DNA of 64,000 bases, taken from positions 1,178,001-1,242,000 of the forward strand of contig NZ_CP007588.1 of NCBI RefSeq assembly GCF_000732905.1. The letters run 5' to 3'. Source of the DNA: Weissella tructae (GTDB lineage: Bacteria > Bacillota > Bacilli > Lactobacillales > Lactobacillaceae). Position numbers and translations under genes: made by a program. Each line of letters starts with the position of its first letter. Position 1 is the first letter of the stretch. The notes beneath the pieces are model-generated. The model worked only from the letters and a program-made list of their open reading frames with translations. It did not search any database and had not been told where the DNA came from. Shown piece after piece: positions 17,451 to 28,751 of this stretch.

Positions 17451-18279
17451 AACGGGCAAGATAAATTTTTTCATCAATCAAATCAAACGATGTTAAAGCA
17501 TCATTTAGTTCAGTCAAATCAGTTAATTGCGCTTCCTGCCAAAACTCACGTGAATTTGTTGCACCGTGTTTTTCACCAATGACTAATAGTTTTGCTTTAG
17601 GTGCGTTCACCCGAACCCAATTTAAAACCTGCATATCGATATCATCTGTATCCGGTGCCCATGACATTAAAATCACATCACTTGCTTGACCATATTTGTT
17701 TAACGCGTCTAACGCATCCATGTTTAATACGTCAGTTACTGGCATAATATGGTCGCCTGGTTGTTTCTCCCAAGATTGGTCATCAGTTGCAACCAACTCA
17801 CGCGCTGGGTTAAGCGCACGTAATCCAGCACTTAGATAACCTTGCCCCGCCATAATTTCTAAAACGGATGCCTGGCCAATGTATGCATCTAATTGGTGCA
17901 TGAACACCTCATTTGGATAATGATACATGTCAAAGGTTGTCATTAAGACATCACGTAATTCACTGAGCGTTTCATCTAACATCTCAAGTGGCTCGATTAA
18001 TTCTTGCCAGTATTGATTACCGGCTGCCATATCAGTTGGAAACTGTTGCAAGACATGTTGTTGTAACAGTTCGATATCATTTTCTGTAATGGTTAAATCG
18101 TCAATTTTGGGCGGCAAAAAACCTGCATTAATCTGACTAATAACCGCTTGCGCTGTTTTGATTTTTATCTGAATATGAGGGACTTGCGAATAATGCGAAA
18201 AAAAATCAGCCAACGTCTGCACGTAGGCAAGATTCGTTAGCTGACGTCCAGTCCCAAATTGAATTGGTTTAACTGTCAT
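17449..18279 (-). CDS. SAM-dependent methyltransferase-like protein
   Basis: A 276-residue protein with a helical N-terminal half (about 1-130) and a C-terminal Rossmann half. SAM motif I is LEIMAGQGYLSAGLRAL (140-156), followed by an acidic strand end (VATDD) and ILMSWAPDTDD where motif IV would lie. No NPPY-type nucleic-acid motif is seen, so a DNA-modification role is not supported. AAAAGGAA precedes the ATG. Only 15 bases separate it from the XRE regulator upstream, so they are co-transcribed. Substrate unknown. Confidence 0.7.
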   Translation of the reverse strand: MTVKPIQFGTGRQLTNLAYVQTLADFFSHYSQVPHIQIKIKTAQAVISQINAGFLPPKIDDLTITENDIELLQQHVLQQFPTDMAAGNQYWQELIEPLEMLDETLSELRDVLMTTFDMYHYPNEVFMHQLDAYIGQASVLEIMAGQGYLSAGLRALNPARELVATDDQSWEKQPGDHIMPVTDVLNMDALDALNKYGQASDVILMSWAPDTDDIDMQVLNWVRVNAPKAKLLVIGEKHGATNSREFWQEAQLTDLTELNDALTSFDLIDEKIYLAR

Positions 18280-18294
18280 AATATTCCTTTTAAG

Positions 18295-18696
18295 TTAGAA
18301 AAGATTTTCTTGATGATTAATCTTCACGTCTTCGTCCGGAACCTTGTTAACAGGGTTCAAGTAGGCGTTAACGTGTTGGAAAATATCAAAACGTTGTTGG
18401 TCCGTTAGTGGCTTTCCATTAAAGTCGATTTCTTTTCCTGACAAAAACAACAATGATAAGTCTGTTTTTTCAGAGCTGGCGCGTCCAACCAAGAAGTCCA
18501 TTGACACACTAAAAAAATCAGCTAACTTGCAAACTTCAATATAAGAAGGTGAGCGATCCCCACGTTCCCAATTTCCGATTTGTGCTGCTGTGTTTGGTTT
18601 CTGCCCGGGATCTAATTGCTTGTTCATTTCATCCGCGAGATTTTCTAATGTGATACTTCGGCCTTTACGCAATTCACGTAATCGATCTGGAAACAT
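18295..18696 (-). CDS. XRE-family HTH transcriptional regulator
   Basis: A 133-residue protein with an N-terminal helix-turn-helix of the Cro/C1 type (RLRELRKGRSITLENLADEMN...NTAAQIGNWERGDRSPSYIEVCKLADFFSVSMDFLVG, residues 5-71). A C-terminal tail follows (LTDQQRFDIFQHVNAYLNP) of the sort seen in lactobacillar XRE proteins. AGGTAGA precedes the ATG. It heads a two-gene unit with the methyltransferase-like gene. Likely autoregulated: a 10-base direct repeat lies in its upstream region. Confidence 0.88.
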   Translation of the reverse strand: MFPDRLRELRKGRSITLENLADEMNKQLDPGQKPNTAAQIGNWERGDRSPSYIEVCKLADFFSVSMDFLVGRASSEKTDLSLLFLSGKEIDFNGKPLTDQQRFDIFQHVNAYLNPVNKVPDEDVKINHQENLF

Positions 18697-18719
18697 ATCT
18701 TCTACCTGCTCACTATCTG

Positions 18720-18778
18720 GACAATACTAAAAATAGATACTTACAGACTATTTTACCCAATCTACCACGATAATACTA
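18720..18778 (-). promoter_or_regulatory. Direct repeats upstream of the XRE gene
   Basis: Two copies of GAYAATACTA (plus strand; 18720-18729 and 18769-18778), 49 bases apart, flank a possible -10 TAAAAT on the minus strand. Candidate operator of the XRE protein; no experimental basis. Confidence 0.3.
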
Positions 18779-18807
18779 GACTTAAAGCACTAAAAACTAT
18801 CAAATCG

Positions 18808-19659
18808 TTACTTTTGTGTCGCAATAAGTACCACTACGTCAACTGTAATGGCTGTTAAGGGTTGTGTTTCAGCGGCTGCTTGCGCTTCAGGACGAGCACC
18901 CCAATGCAAAGGCGTCATGTGCAACAATGATTGATAATCATCTGCCGGAATCTGCCATGTGTACGTTACAGGGACCATTTCGGCATCTGGATAGTATTCA
19001 TAAAAACGATCTACGACTTGTTGGTTATCGTATGTGTGCTTACTTGAGCCAACTGGATACAACATTTCACGTAATTCACGTAAATATCCCGCTGCAGGGA
19101 CAACCTTAACGATCTTTCCACCAGGCTTTACGACACGCTTGAATTCTTCATACGCACTTGGTGAGAAGAATTCAACCACTGCATCAAAGGCACCCGCATT
19201 AAACGGTAAATGTGCCAAATCAGCAACCATAAACAACGCATCTGTTTCTAATTGCGTTGCTAGGTTAACCCCTGCCTTTGAAATATCAAAGCCAATCCCA
19301 ACATCATTGTATTGGCGTTGATGCAACAATTTCGCAAAAGGCGTTCCTTCACCAGTTCCAACGTCTAACATTGTTTGTGCTTCAGCTGGTAATGCTGCTG
19401 CAACTGCATCAACAATGCCATCAAACAAACCATCTTGTAAGACACGACGACGATCCGTCAACATATCATCATCGTATTCTGTATTTACAGCGTGATTCAG
19501 AACATTTAGGCTTCCCTTTTTATTCACATCAATACTGTGGTTATTTTCACACACCAAACTATGCCCATCCACGGCCGTAAAAGGTTCATGACAAGTTGGA
19601 CATTGAAACATATGTAGATTATCCGTTACGAATTGTGTGCCACGTTCAATTTTTTTCAT
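18808..19659 (-). CDS. rlmA: 23S rRNA guanine-N1 methyltransferase RlmA-type
   Basis: A 283-residue protein with an N-terminal zinc knuckle (C20, C23, C37, H41) and SAM motif I MLDVGTGEGTPF (about 97-108), then the FSPSAYEEFKRVVKPGGKIVKVVP segment typical of RlmA(I)/RlmA(II). These enzymes methylate G745 or G748 in 23S rRNA; the RlmA(II) branch (TlrB) affects tylosin susceptibility. Which of the two applies cannot be decided here. I use the second ATG (19659) because GTGAG is then six bases away; the ATG at 19665 touches it. Confidence 0.85.
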   Translation of the reverse strand: MKKIERGTQFVTDNLHMFQCPTCHEPFTAVDGHSLVCENNHSIDVNKKGSLNVLNHAVNTEYDDDMLTDRRRVLQDGLFDGIVDAVAAALPAEAQTMLDVGTGEGTPFAKLLHQRQYNDVGIGFDISKAGVNLATQLETDALFMVADLAHLPFNAGAFDAVVEFFSPSAYEEFKRVVKPGGKIVKVVPAAGYLRELREMLYPVGSSKHTYDNQQVVDRFYEYYPDAEMVPVTYTWQIPADDYQSLLHMTPLHWGARPEAQAAAETQPLTAITVDVVVLIATQK

Positions 19660-19685
19660 ATTCATCTCACTTTAATTTCGCCATT

Positions 19686-19713
19686 AAAAAAACCTTCTCA
19701 TGACAAGAAGGCT
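19686..19713 (-). terminator. Terminator of the alcohol dehydrogenase gene
   Basis: Stem AACCTTCT / AGAAGG with a six-base loop and U-run on the minus strand, 33 bases after the stop. Confidence 0.75.
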
Positions 19714-19745
19714 TTAGTTATCTTTAATTATAAGGTTTGTACGTA

Positions 19746-20930
19746 TTAAGTCAAATGAACAGGTTCCATGGCGGCACGATACAAATTTTCAACCATTTGG
19801 GCATCCATTGGTACATACGCTGCACTCAGATTTCCATTTTCAACCGCAGCCTGAGCCATTTCTTTGAAGTGTACATCAGATGTAATCCCAACTTCAGGTA
19901 AAGTTGCTGGAATATTCATTTGCTTAATCCATTCCGCTGTCTTCGCAATTCCTTGCAAGGCGACATCGTGTTCATCTGCTCCAACAACGCCCCATACTTG
20001 CTCAGCATAGCGGGCAAATTTAGCCTGTGTCGTTGTATTTAACGCCATCTTCATCCAATGCGGTGTTAAGATTCCTAATCCGACCGCATGTGTGATGTCA
20101 TAATAAGCAGATACTTCGTGTTCGATTGGATGTACCGTCCATTCGTCATCCTTACCAGTACCGACAAGTCCATTCAATGCTTGCGTTGAGCCCCACATCA
20201 AATTGGCACGGGCATCATAATTCTTTGGTTCCGCAACCGCGATTGGTCCCCACTTAATCACTGATCGTAACATACCTTCAATCATGCCATCTTGAACATC
20301 AGTTGCTCGGGCATTATCAAAATATTGTTCCAACAGATGAGACATAATATCCATCGCTCCAGCGGACGTTTGGTACGCTGATACAGAATAGGTCAAGCTT
20401 GGGTCTTCAAACGACACAGCAGGCGTATTTGGCCCAAATGTCGCGAGTTTTTGTTGCGTTTCTGGATTCGAAATCACAGAACCTTCATTCATTTCAGTAC
20501 CAGTGGCTGCTAATGTCAAAATATCCACAACCGGTACTTGATCAATTTCAAAACGTAATTCTGAATCCAAGACCAAGTCCCATGCATCACCAACATAATA
20601 TTTGGCTGATGCAATCACCTTACTTGCATCAATCACAGAACCACCACCCACAGCTAAAATGACGTCAACGTCTTCCGCTTGTGCCAAGGCTTGTCCCTTA
20701 CGAACTGAGTCAATCTTGGGATTTGGTTCCACACCAGCTAATTCAGTCACATCAAAGTCTACCAATTGCGCCATAATTTGGTCATAGACGCCACTTGCCT
20801 TGATTGATGCTCCACCATAAACAAATAACACACGCTTTCCAAATGGCGCCAATGTTTCAGCTAATTCATGCCAAAAGCGTCCTTCACCAAAACGAATTTC
20901 GGTTTGATTCCCATACGTAAACTCATTCAT
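19746..20930 (-). CDS. Iron-containing alcohol dehydrogenase (butanol dehydrogenase type)
   Basis: Group III NAD(P)H-dependent alcohol dehydrogenase of 394 residues, YqhD/BdhA-like. Nucleotide-binding GGGS at 95-98. The metal ligands are D194 and H198 (DIMSH), H267 or H271 (HPIEHE) and H281 (THAVG). The start ATG at 20930 has AAGGAG upstream. Single-gene unit between its own promoter and terminator. It most likely reduces aldehydes to alcohols for redox balance. Confidence 0.9.
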   Translation of the reverse strand: MNEFTYGNQTEIRFGEGRFWHELAETLAPFGKRVLFVYGGASIKASGVYDQIMAQLVDFDVTELAGVEPNPKIDSVRKGQALAQAEDVDVILAVGGGSVIDASKVIASAKYYVGDAWDLVLDSELRFEIDQVPVVDILTLAATGTEMNEGSVISNPETQQKLATFGPNTPAVSFEDPSLTYSVSAYQTSAGAMDIMSHLLEQYFDNARATDVQDGMIEGMLRSVIKWGPIAVAEPKNYDARANLMWGSTQALNGLVGTGKDDEWTVHPIEHEVSAYYDITHAVGLGILTPHWMKMALNTTTQAKFARYAEQVWGVVGADEHDVALQGIAKTAEWIKQMNIPATLPEVGITSDVHFKEMAQAAVENGNLSAAYVPMDAQMVENLYRAAMEPVHLT

Positions 20931-20985
20931 GTCAGAGTTCTCCTTATTTCTATTTAATGTTTACAGTTTAAAACCGGAATATCAA

Positions 20986-21013
20986 AGCATACTTAAAATA
21001 AGTAATGTAACAA
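20986..21013 (-). promoter_or_regulatory. Probable promoter of the alcohol dehydrogenase gene
   Basis: TTGTTA (21013-21008), 16-base spacer, TATGCT (20991-20986) on the minus strand. Confidence 0.4.
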
Positions 21014-21028
21014 CACTTTCTCATAAAC

Positions 21029-21062
21029 AAAAAAAGAGCCACTCCCTAAATAGTGGCTCTTT
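21029..21062 (-). terminator. Terminator of the rpoBC operon
   Basis: Nine-base-pair stem AGAGCCACT / AGTGGCTCT with U-run on the minus strand, 20 bases after the rpoC stop. In many lactobacilli rpsL follows rpoC; here the operon ends. Confidence 0.88.
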
Positions 21063-21082
21063 CGTAATCTTTAAACCTAAGC

Positions 21083-24000
21083 TTAGTCGATTACTTCTTG
21101 TTCTAGGTTCATTGTGTTTTCGATATCAGCGATAGATGGTACCTTAGTCGCGTCTTCATTGTTCACAACTGGTGCCCCAACCACTTCAGGTTGTACGGCT
21201 TGGTATTGCTTCATACCAGTTCCAGCAGGGATCAACTTACCGATAATAACATTTTCCTTCAAACCTACCAATGGGTCGTTCTTTCCACGAATAGCGGCGT
21301 CTGTAAGAACACGCGTTGTTTCTTGGAAGGAAGCGGCAGACAAGAATGAGTTTGTTTCCAATGAGGCCTTAGTAATACCTAGCAAGACTGGACGAGCAGT
21401 CGCTGGCAACTTACCTTCAATCAAAGGCTTTTCGTTGGCAGTACGGAATTCCGCAATGTCCATCAAAGTACCTGGCAACAAGTCAGTCTCACCTGGATCC
21501 ATGACACGAACCTTACGAATCATTTGACGAGCCATAACTTCGATGTGCTTGTCAGAGATTTCCACACCTTGCATACGGTAAACCATTTGCACTTGGTCAA
21601 CCAAGTAGTTTTCAGTAGCAAGTGTGTCACGAACTTCGATCATTTCCTTAGGATCAGCTGAACCTTCGTTCAACGTTTCACCACGGTGGATCATGTCCCC
21701 TTCAGCAACACGCATACGTGCAGCCATAGGTAGTGTATAAGTACGTGTATCAGTTTCACCTTCGATGGTTACTTCCTTAGTACGTTCTGCTGGGTTTTCT
21801 TCGATAGACTTAACTTCACCGGTAACCTCAGTAATCATCGCACGACCCTTAGGGTTACGTGCTTCAAAGATTTCTTGGACACGAGGAAGACCTTGCGTGA
21901 TGTCGTTTCCGGCAACTCCACCCGTGTGGAAAGTACGCATTGTCAATTGTGTTCCAGGTTCTCCGATTGATTGAGCAGCGATAGTTCCCGCAGCTTCACC
22001 AACTTCAACGATATCTCCCGTAGCCATGTTACGACCGTAGTCAAGTACACAGACTCCGTGTTCAGTGTTACAAGTGAAGGCTGAACGAATGTTCACTGAT
22101 GTGATTCCAGCTTCAATGATTGCCTTAGCTTCTGCTTCTTCAATCATTTGGTTGTGGGCCACGATCACTTCACCAGTTTCAGGGTGAACAACAGTCTTTT
22201 GGGCGAAACGTCCCAAGATACGGTCGTAAAGTGGTTCAATCACTTCGTTACCGTTCATGATAGCCGCTACATCCAATCCACGATCAGTACCACAATCGTG
22301 TTCACGGATGATAACGTCTTGCGCAACGTCAACCAAACGACGAGTCATGTAACCTGAGTCGGCAGTCTTCAAGGCCGTGTCGGTCATACCCTTACGAGCC
22401 CCGTGGGTTGAGAAGAACATTTCCAAAACAGAAAGTCCTTCACGGAAGTTGGCGATGATTGGCAATTCCATGATTTGTCCGTTAGGAGCGGCCATCAATC
22501 CACGCATTCCCGCAAGTTGTGAGAAGTTAGAGATGTTACCACGAGCTCCTGAGTCTGACATCATGAAGATGTTGTTGTCCACTTCGAAGTGGGCAATAAG
22601 CTTTTCAGTAATGTCGTCCTTAGCACGGTTCCAGATTTCAATAACGCGTTCATAACGTTCGTCATCTGTAATCAAACCACGACGGAATTGCTTTGTCACT
22701 GTAGCAACCTTTTCATGGGCTGCTTCAATGATTGCTGGCTTTTCCTTCAATTCAGTAACGTCGGCAACCCCAACAGTCAAACCTGACTTAGTTGAGTCTG
22801 CATAACCAAGGTCCTTCATACGGTCCAATAGCAATGACGTTTCTGTAACCTTGTAGATCTTGTAGACTTCAGCAATGATGTCTGACAAGTAACCCTTCTT
22901 GAATGGTGGCAAGATAGTTGTATCTGCCAAGTATGCCTTCACGTCTGTTCCTGGTTCTAGGAAGAAACGGTCGTCAATACCCTTCAAGTTGGCTTCTGTA
23001 GGTTCGTTCAAGTATGGGAAGTCAGTAGGCAAGATGTCGTTAAACAACAACTTACCAACACTTGTTACCATGATGCGTGAACGTTGTTCATCGGTAAATG
23101 GCTTGTCTGCTGGGAATGATGATGTTTGAACCCCAACACGTGTGTGCCAGTGAACATAACCATTTTGCAAAGCAGTACGGGCTTCGTTGATGTCCTTAAA
23201 GATCATCCCTTCACCTTCACGTCCTGCTTCTTCAGTAGTCAAGTAGTAGTTACCGATAACCATGTCTTGTGATGGTGCCACGATAGGCTTACCATCCTTA
23301 GGTGCCAAGATGTGACCAGCGGCAAGCATTAGCAAACGAGCTTCAGCTTGGGCTTCATCTGACAAAGGCACGTGAATGGCCATTTGGTCTCCGTCGAAGT
23401 CGGCGTTGTACGCTTCAGTAACCAATGGGTGCAAACGCATTGCCTTACCTGAAACCAACACTGGTTCGAACGCTTGGATTCCAAGACGGTGCAAAGTTGG
23501 GGCACGGTTCAATAGAACTGGGTGTTCCTTGATTACGTCTTCCAACACGTCCATCACTTCATCATCACGACGGTCAATCTTACGCTTAGCGGCACGGATG
23601 TTTCCGGCCATTTCGCGTTCAACCAATTCCTTCATGATGAATGGACGGAACAATTCAACGGCCATTGGCACAGGCAATCCCATTTGGTTCATCTTCAAGA
23701 ATGGACCAACGTCGATAACTGAACGTCCAGAGTAGTCAACACGCTTTCCAAGCAAGTTTTGACGGAAACGTCCTTGCTTACCCTTCAACATGTGTGACAA
23801 TGACTTCAACGGACGGTTACCAGGACCAGTAACAGGACGTCCACGACGACCGTTATCGACCAAAGCATCGACCGCTTCTTGCAACATACGCTTTTCGTTT
23901 TGCACGATGATACCTGGGGCATTCAATTCTAGCAAACGCTTCAAACGGTTGTTACGGTTAATTACACGACGGTACAAGTCGTTCAAGTCAGAAGTGGCAA

Positions 24001-24745
24001 AACGTCCACCTTCAAGTTGTACCATCGGACGTAAGTCAGGTGGGATAACTGGAATAACATCCATAACCATCCATTCAGGCTTGTTACCTGACTTAACGAA
24101 CGCTTCGATAATGTCCAAACGACGAACGGCACGAATACGCTTTTGACCAGTTGCTTCACGCAATTCAGCCTTCAATTGAGTAACTTCACCTTCAAGATCA
24201 ACATTGGCTAGCAATGCCTTGATGGCTTCCGCACCCATACCAGCCTTGAAGCCAGTACCGTATTGTTGCTTGTGTTCGCGGTATTCACGTTCTGACAACA
24301 ATTGCTTTTCAACAAGTGGTGTATCACCGGCATCAGTAACCACGTATGACGCGAAGTAGATAATCTCTTCTAGTGAACGTGGTGACATGTCCAAGACAAG
24401 ACCCATACGTGATGGGATTCCCTTGAAGTACCAGATGTGTGAAACTGGAGCAGCCAATTCAATGTGCCCCATACGTTCGCGACGTACCTTTGCAGTTGTT
24501 ACTTCAACACCACATCGGTCACAGACGATTCCCTTGTAACGAATACGCTTGTACTTTCCACAAGCACATTCGTAATCCTTGGTTGGTCCAAAGATTCGTT
24601 CATCAAACAATCCATCCTTTTCAGGCTTTAGTGTTCGATAATTGATGGTTTCGGGCTTCTTAACTTCACCATGTGACCAGCTGCGAATCTTGTTTGGACT
24701 TGCCAAACCGATTTGCATGCTTTCAAATTTATTGACATCAATCAT
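21083..24745 (-). CDS. rpoC: RNA polymerase beta' subunit
   Basis: Catalytic subunit of 1220 residues. Zinc-binding C60, C62, C75 and C78 lie near the N-terminus (CACG...CDRCG). The universally conserved active-site loop NADFDGDQM, whose three Asp hold the catalytic Mg, is near residue 447. The second zinc site (C...[13 protein letters not shown]) and trigger-loop region ([16 protein letters not shown]) follow. No large insertions, as expected for Firmicutes. Separated from rpoB by 137 bases containing stem-loops. Confidence 0.98.
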   Translation of the reverse strand: MIDVNKFESMQIGLASPNKIRSWSHGEVKKPETINYRTLKPEKDGLFDERIFGPTKDYECACGKYKRIRYKGIVCDRCGVEVTTAKVRRERMGHIELAAPVSHIWYFKGIPSRMGLVLDMSPRSLEEIIYFASYVVTDAGDTPLVEKQLLSEREYREHKQQYGTGFKAGMGAEAIKALLANVDLEGEVTQLKAELREATGQKRIRAVRRLDIIEAFVKSGNKPEWMVMDVIPVIPPDLRPMVQLEGGRFATSDLNDLYRRVINRNNRLKRLLELNAPGIIVQNEKRMLQEAVDALVDNGRRGRPVTGPGNRPLKSLSHMLKGKQGRFRQNLLGKRVDYSGRSVIDVGPFLKMNQMGLPVPMAVELFRPFIMKELVEREMAGNIRAAKRKIDRRDDEVMDVLEDVIKEHPVLLNRAPTLHRLGIQAFEPVLVSGKAMRLHPLVTEAYNADFDGDQMAIHVPLSDEAQAEARLLMLAAGHILAPKDGKPIVAPSQDMVIGNYYLTTEEAGREGEGMIFKDINEARTALQNGYVHWHTRVGVQTSSFPADKPFTDEQRSRIMVTSVGKLLFNDILPTDFPYLNEPTEANLKGIDDRFFLEPGTDVKAYLADTTILPPFKKGYLSDIIAEVYKIYKVTETSLLLDRMKDLGYADSTKSGLTVGVADVTELKEKPAIIEAAHEKVATVTKQFRRGLITDDERYERVIEIWNRAKDDITEKLIAHFEVDNNIFMMSDSGARGNISNFSQLAGMRGLMAAPNGQIMELPIIANFREGLSVLEMFFSTHGARKGMTDTALKTADSGYMTRRLVDVAQDVIIREHDCGTDRGLDVAAIMNGNEVIEPLYDRILGRFAQKTVVHPETGEVIVAHNQMIEEAEAKAIIEAGITSVNIRSAFTCNTEHGVCVLDYGRNMATGDIVEVGEAAGTIAAQSIGEPGTQLTMRTFHTGGVAGNDITQGLPRVQEIFEARNPKGRAMITEVTGEVKSIEENPAERTKEVTIEGETDTRTYTLPMAARMRVAEGDMIHRGETLNEGSADPKEMIEVRDTLATENYLVDQVQMVYRMQGVEISDKHIEVMARQMIRKVRVMDPGETDLLPGTLMDIAEFRTANEKPLIEGKLPATARPVLLGITKASLETNSFLSAASFQETTRVLTDAAIRGKNDPLVGLKENVIIGKLIPAGTGMKQYQAVQPEVVGAPVVNNEDATKVPSIADIENTMNLEQEVID

Positions 24746-24807
24746 TGGTTTACCCCTTTCATATGTTCATCGCACATCATCGACGTGTCTACTCGGGCTA
24801 AACCTGC

Positions 24808-24863
24808 AATGACTAAGTAACCGTAATTAATCAGTCATCACAGGTCTAGCCAAGAGCTAGACC
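24808..24863 (-). other. Stem-loops in the rpoB-rpoC intergenic RNA
   Basis: A perfect 8-bp hairpin GGTCTAGC / GCTAGACC with a five-base loop (24843-24863), then an ATGACT...AGTCAT pair a little downstream in the transcript. No U-run follows, so these are not a terminator; an RNA-processing or stability site is possible. Confidence 0.5.
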
Positions 24864-24882
24864 GTACGATGCTTAAATTTTA

Positions 24883-27800
24883 TTAATCTTCGCGGACATC
24901 GCTGATTTGGATAACGTCGTCGGCTACTTTTCCTTCGTCTTCACGATTGAACTTTTCGTCAACGGCCTTATCAACTGGGTTGGTAGCCTTATCTAGGTTA
25001 ACAACTTCGTTTTCCATTTCATCGTCCATATCACGCAATTCGATTTCTTCAGAATTTGCGTCCAGAACCTTCATGTCCAAACCAAGAGCTTGCAATTCCT
25101 TAACCAAGACACGGAATGATTCCGGAACACCTGGCTTAGGAATTTGTTCACCCTTGATGATTGCTTCGTATGTCTTAACACGTCCAACAACGTCGTCGGA
25201 CTTGTAAGTCAAGATTTCTTGCAATGTGTGAGCAGCCCCGTACGCTTCAAGGGCCCAAACTTCCATTTCCCCGAAACGCTGTCCACCGAATTGAGCTTTA
25301 CCACCCAATGGTTGTTGCGTAACAAGTGAGTAAGGTCCGATTGAACGTGCGTGGATCTTGTCTTCCGCCATGTGGGCTAGCTTCATGTAGTGCATGATAC
25401 CAACCGCAACACGCTTGTCAAAGGCTTCACCAGTACGACCGTCGTAAAGAACACTCTTACCGTCAGCTGGCAAACCAGCTTCCTTGATAGCATCCCAGAT
25501 ATCTGAGTCACGAGCCCCGTCAAAGACAGGAGAAGCAACGTGGATACCCAATTCGCGAGCAGCCATACCCAAGTGCAATTCAAGCACTTGTCCGATATTC
25601 ATACGAGAAGGCACACCCATGGGTGAAAGCATGATATCAACAGGTGTTCCATCTGGCATGTACGGCATGTCTTCAGAAGGTACGATAACTGAAACCGTAC
25701 CTTTGTTCCCGTGACGTCCCGCCATCTTATCACCAACTTGAATCTTACGACGTTGCGCGATGTATACACGCACCATCATGTTCACACCAGGTGCCAATTC
25801 ATCACCGTTTTCACGAGTGAAGATACGAACGTCTTGTACGACACCACCACCACCGTGAGGTACCTTCAATGAAGTATCGCGAACTTCGCGAGCCTTTTCA
25901 CCGAAGATGGCGTGCAACAAGCGTTCTTCAGCTGATAGTTCAGTAACTCCCTTAGGTGTTACCTTACCAACCAAAATGTCGCCATCATCAACTTCAGCAC
26001 CAACGCGGATGATTCCACGGTCGTCCAAATTCTTCAATTGTTCTTCCCCAGTGTTAGGGATTTCACGTGTGAATTCTTCAGGGCCAAGCTTTGTGTCACG
26101 AGCTTCTGATTCGTATTCTTCAATGTGAATTGACGTGTACACGTCATCACGAATCAAACGTTCGTTAATGATGATGGCATCTTCAAAGTTATATCCTTGC
26201 CAAGTCATGAAGGCAATCAATGGGTTTTGTCCCAAGGCCAATTCACCTTGTTCCATTGATGGTCCGTCAGCCAAGACGTCATCGATATCAACAATGTCGC
26301 CAACCTTAACGATTGGACGTTGGTTGTAGTTCTTACCAGCGTTTGAACGACGGAACTTCATTAGCTTGTACTTGTCCAATGAACCATCGTCACGACGAAC
26401 GCGGATTTCACGTCCATCAACGTATTCAACTGTTCCAGCAAACTTGGCGATGATAGCAACCCCAGCGTCGTGGGCGGCCTTGTATTCGATACCCGTACCA
26501 ATCAATGGTGAGTGTGGGTCGATCAAAGGAACCGCTTGACGTTGCATGTTGGCTCCCATCAAAGCACGGTTTGAGTCGTCGTTTTCCAAGAAAGGAATAG
26601 CCGCAGTGGCTACGGCAACGATTTGCTTAGGTGAAACGTCCATGTAGTCAACTTGGTCGATAGGAACTTCGATGTTATCGTGTCCCTTACGAGCCAAAAC
26701 AGTTTCTGTTGTAAATGATCCATCATCATCCAAGACAGAGTTACCTTGCGCTACGACAAAGTTATCTTCTTCGTCGGCCATCAAGTAGTCAGTCTTTTCT
26801 GTAACCTTGTGTGTGTCCCATGAGACACGACGGTAAGGTGTTTCGATGAATCCGTAACGGTTAACACGCGCGTATGTGGCCAATGAATTGATCAACCCGA
26901 TGTTAGGTCCTTCAGGTGTTTCAATAGGGTCCATACGACCATAGTGAGTATAGTGCACGTCTCGGACTTCATATCCGGCACGGTCACGTGTCAAACCACC
27001 AGGTCCAAGCGCTGACAAACGACGCTTATTTGTCAATTCACCCAATGGGTTCGTTTGGTCCATGAATTGTGACAATTGTGATGATCCGAAGAATTCCTTC
27101 ACAGCCGCAACAACTGGACGAATGTTAATCAATTGTTGTGGTGTAACAGTATCTGGATCTTGAATTGACATACGTTCGCGAACCACACGTTCCATACGGC
27201 TCAAACCAATACGGAATGTGTTTTGCAACAATTCACCAACACGACGAACACGACGGTTCCCCAAGTGGTCGATGTCATCAGTTTGACCGATGTTCAATTG
27301 TAGGTTCAAGAAGTAGTTCATTCCAGCAATAATGTCAGCTGTCTTGATTGTACGAACAGATTCGTCGAATTGTCCGTTACCAATCATAGGTACTACTGCT
27401 TCAGGATCTGATGGGTCTTGTACAAGAATACGTTGCAAAACAACAGGTTCTGTAACAATCGCATCTTCTGATGGCATGTGTGTTTCAGTCTTAAAGTCAT
27501 CACGATCAAGGAATGGTGCCAAGACACTCATAACCTTCTTGTCGATCAATGTACCCTTTTCGAACAACACTTCTCCTGTTTCAGGATCAGCCAAAGTTTC
27601 ACCCAAAGTCATACCCATCAAACGTGTCTTCAATGACAACTTCTTGTTGATCTTGTAACGACCAACTGGTGCCAAATCGTAACGACGTGGGTCGAAGAAT
27701 CGAGCTGTCAACAATGAACGAGCTGATTCTGCTGTCTTAGGTTCTCCTGGACGCAAACGGTCGTAGATGTCCTTCAAGGCTTCTTCAACACGTGTGTCGT

Positions 27801-28491
27801 TGATGTCCTTGTGAACGTCCTTATCCAACGTCAACCCTAGTGAGTCGTAGTTTGATCCCAAGATTTCCAAGATTTCAGTGTCTGAACCGAAACCAAGGGC
27901 ACGAACCAATTCAGTCATTGGCAACTTACGTGTACGGTCAATACGCACGTAGTCCAATCCCTTAGCATCTGTTTCAAATTCCATCCAAGCACCACGGCTA
28001 GGAATGAAAGTTGTTCCAAATACAGGACGTCCGTTCTTATCTGCTTCTTCGTTGTAGTACACACCAGGTGAACGTACAAGTTGTGAAACGATAACACGTT
28101 CCGCACCGTTGATGATGAACGTTCCTTGTTCTGTCATCAATGGGAAATCACCAAAGAAAACATCTTGAGACTTAATCTCACCAGTTTCCTTATTTGTTAG
28201 ACGCAACGTAACGTGCAATGGTGCTGAATAATTCGCATCATGGTCACGTGCTTCTTCTACTGTGTACTTAGGCTCCATAAGCTTATAGTCCACAAATTCC
28301 AATGACAACTTATCTTGGAAATCTTCGATTGGCAAAATGTCTGTAAACATTTCACGCAATCCTTCATCCAAGAACCAGTTGTATGAATCCGTTTGGATTT
28401 CAATCAAGTTTGGCAAATCAAGGACTTCCTTAATTCGCGCGTAACTACGACGAACACGGTGTTTACCGTATTTAACTAGTGTTCCTACCAA
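24883..28491 (-). CDS. rpoB: RNA polymerase beta subunit
   Basis: Subunit of 1202 residues. Rifampicin-pocket segment [31 protein letters not shown] and the C-terminal beta' contact region ([19 protein letters not shown]) are intact. I place the start at a TTG at 28491: GAGGTGG lies five bases upstream, and the protein then begins (M)[11 protein letters not shown], aligned with the known TTG-started Bacillus subtilis RpoB. A GTG at 28500 is in frame but is part of that ribosome binding site. Wild-type-looking in the rifampicin region. Confidence 0.97.
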   Translation of the reverse strand: MVGTLVKYGKHRVRRSYARIKEVLDLPNLIEIQTDSYNWFLDEGLREMFTDILPIEDFQDKLSLEFVDYKLMEPKYTVEEARDHDANYSAPLHVTLRLTNKETGEIKSQDVFFGDFPLMTEQGTFIINGAERVIVSQLVRSPGVYYNEEADKNGRPVFGTTFIPSRGAWMEFETDAKGLDYVRIDRTRKLPMTELVRALGFGSDTEILEILGSNYDSLGLTLDKDVHKDINDTRVEEALKDIYDRLRPGEPKTAESARSLLTARFFDPRRYDLAPVGRYKINKKLSLKTRLMGMTLGETLADPETGEVLFEKGTLIDKKVMSVLAPFLDRDDFKTETHMPSEDAIVTEPVVLQRILVQDPSDPEAVVPMIGNGQFDESVRTIKTADIIAGMNYFLNLQLNIGQTDDIDHLGNRRVRRVGELLQNTFRIGLSRMERVVRERMSIQDPDTVTPQQLINIRPVVAAVKEFFGSSQLSQFMDQTNPLGELTNKRRLSALGPGGLTRDRAGYEVRDVHYTHYGRMDPIETPEGPNIGLINSLATYARVNRYGFIETPYRRVSWDTHKVTEKTDYLMADEEDNFVVAQGNSVLDDDGSFTTETVLARKGHDNIEVPIDQVDYMDVSPKQIVAVATAAIPFLENDDSNRALMGANMQRQAVPLIDPHSPLIGTGIEYKAAHDAGVAIIAKFAGTVEYVDGREIRVRRDDGSLDKYKLMKFRRSNAGKNYNQRPIVKVGDIVDIDDVLADGPSMEQGELALGQNPLIAFMTWQGYNFEDAIIINERLIRDDVYTSIHIEEYESEARDTKLGPEEFTREIPNTGEEQLKNLDDRGIIRVGAEVDDGDILVGKVTPKGVTELSAEERLLHAIFGEKAREVRDTSLKVPHGGGGVVQDVRIFTRENGDELAPGVNMMVRVYIAQRRKIQVGDKMAGRHGNKGTVSVIVPSEDMPYMPDGTPVDIMLSPMGVPSRMNIGQVLELHLGMAARELGIHVASPVFDGARDSDIWDAIKEAGLPADGKSVLYDGRTGEAFDKRVAVGIMHYMKLAHMAEDKIHARSIGPYSLVTQQPLGGKAQFGGQRFGEMEVWALEAYGAAHTLQEILTYKSDDVVGRVKTYEAIIKGEQIPKPGVPESFRVLVKELQALGLDMKVLDANSEEIELRDMDDEMENEVVNLDKATNPVDKAVDEKFNREDEGKVADDVIQISDVRED

Positions 28492-28554
28492 GTCTTCCAC
28501 CTCGCTTCATATTTGCCAATCGCACATTACAATTTCTTTACAATTTGGTTACAT

Positions 28555-28583
28555 TTCATAAAAAAACTGGTTTTTAAGTACAA
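28555..28583 (-). promoter_or_regulatory. Candidate rpoB promoter
   Basis: TTGTAC (28583-28578), 17-base spacer, TATGAA (28560-28555) on the minus strand, starting inside the clpC terminator. Confidence 0.4.
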
Positions 28584-28626
28584 AAAAGACAAAAGCATCC
28601 CTTGTTGAAAAAATGCTTCTGTCTTT
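28582..28626 (-). terminator. Terminator of ctsR-clpC
   Basis: Fourteen-base stem AAAGACAAAAGCAT / ATGCTTCTGTCTTT (one wobble) with a 14-base loop, U-run on the minus strand. It separates clpC from rpoB. Confidence 0.78.
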
Positions 28627-28751
28627 GATATATAGGTATTTAGGGACAATATTTCCTAGCAACCATTTTTTTGCACAATTAAACGTATACACAATTATAC
28701 GCAAAAAGCATACAAATTTCAAGTCCCCACGGCCCCATTTACATAATGTAC

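Noticed and set aside
17449-18279. DNA-modification methyltransferase of a restriction system
   Set aside because: No NPPY or Pro-Cys catalytic motif and no restriction gene beside it.
24843-24863. Hairpin between rpoB and rpoC as a terminator
   Set aside because: No U-run follows on the transcribed strand, and termination here would cut off rpoC.
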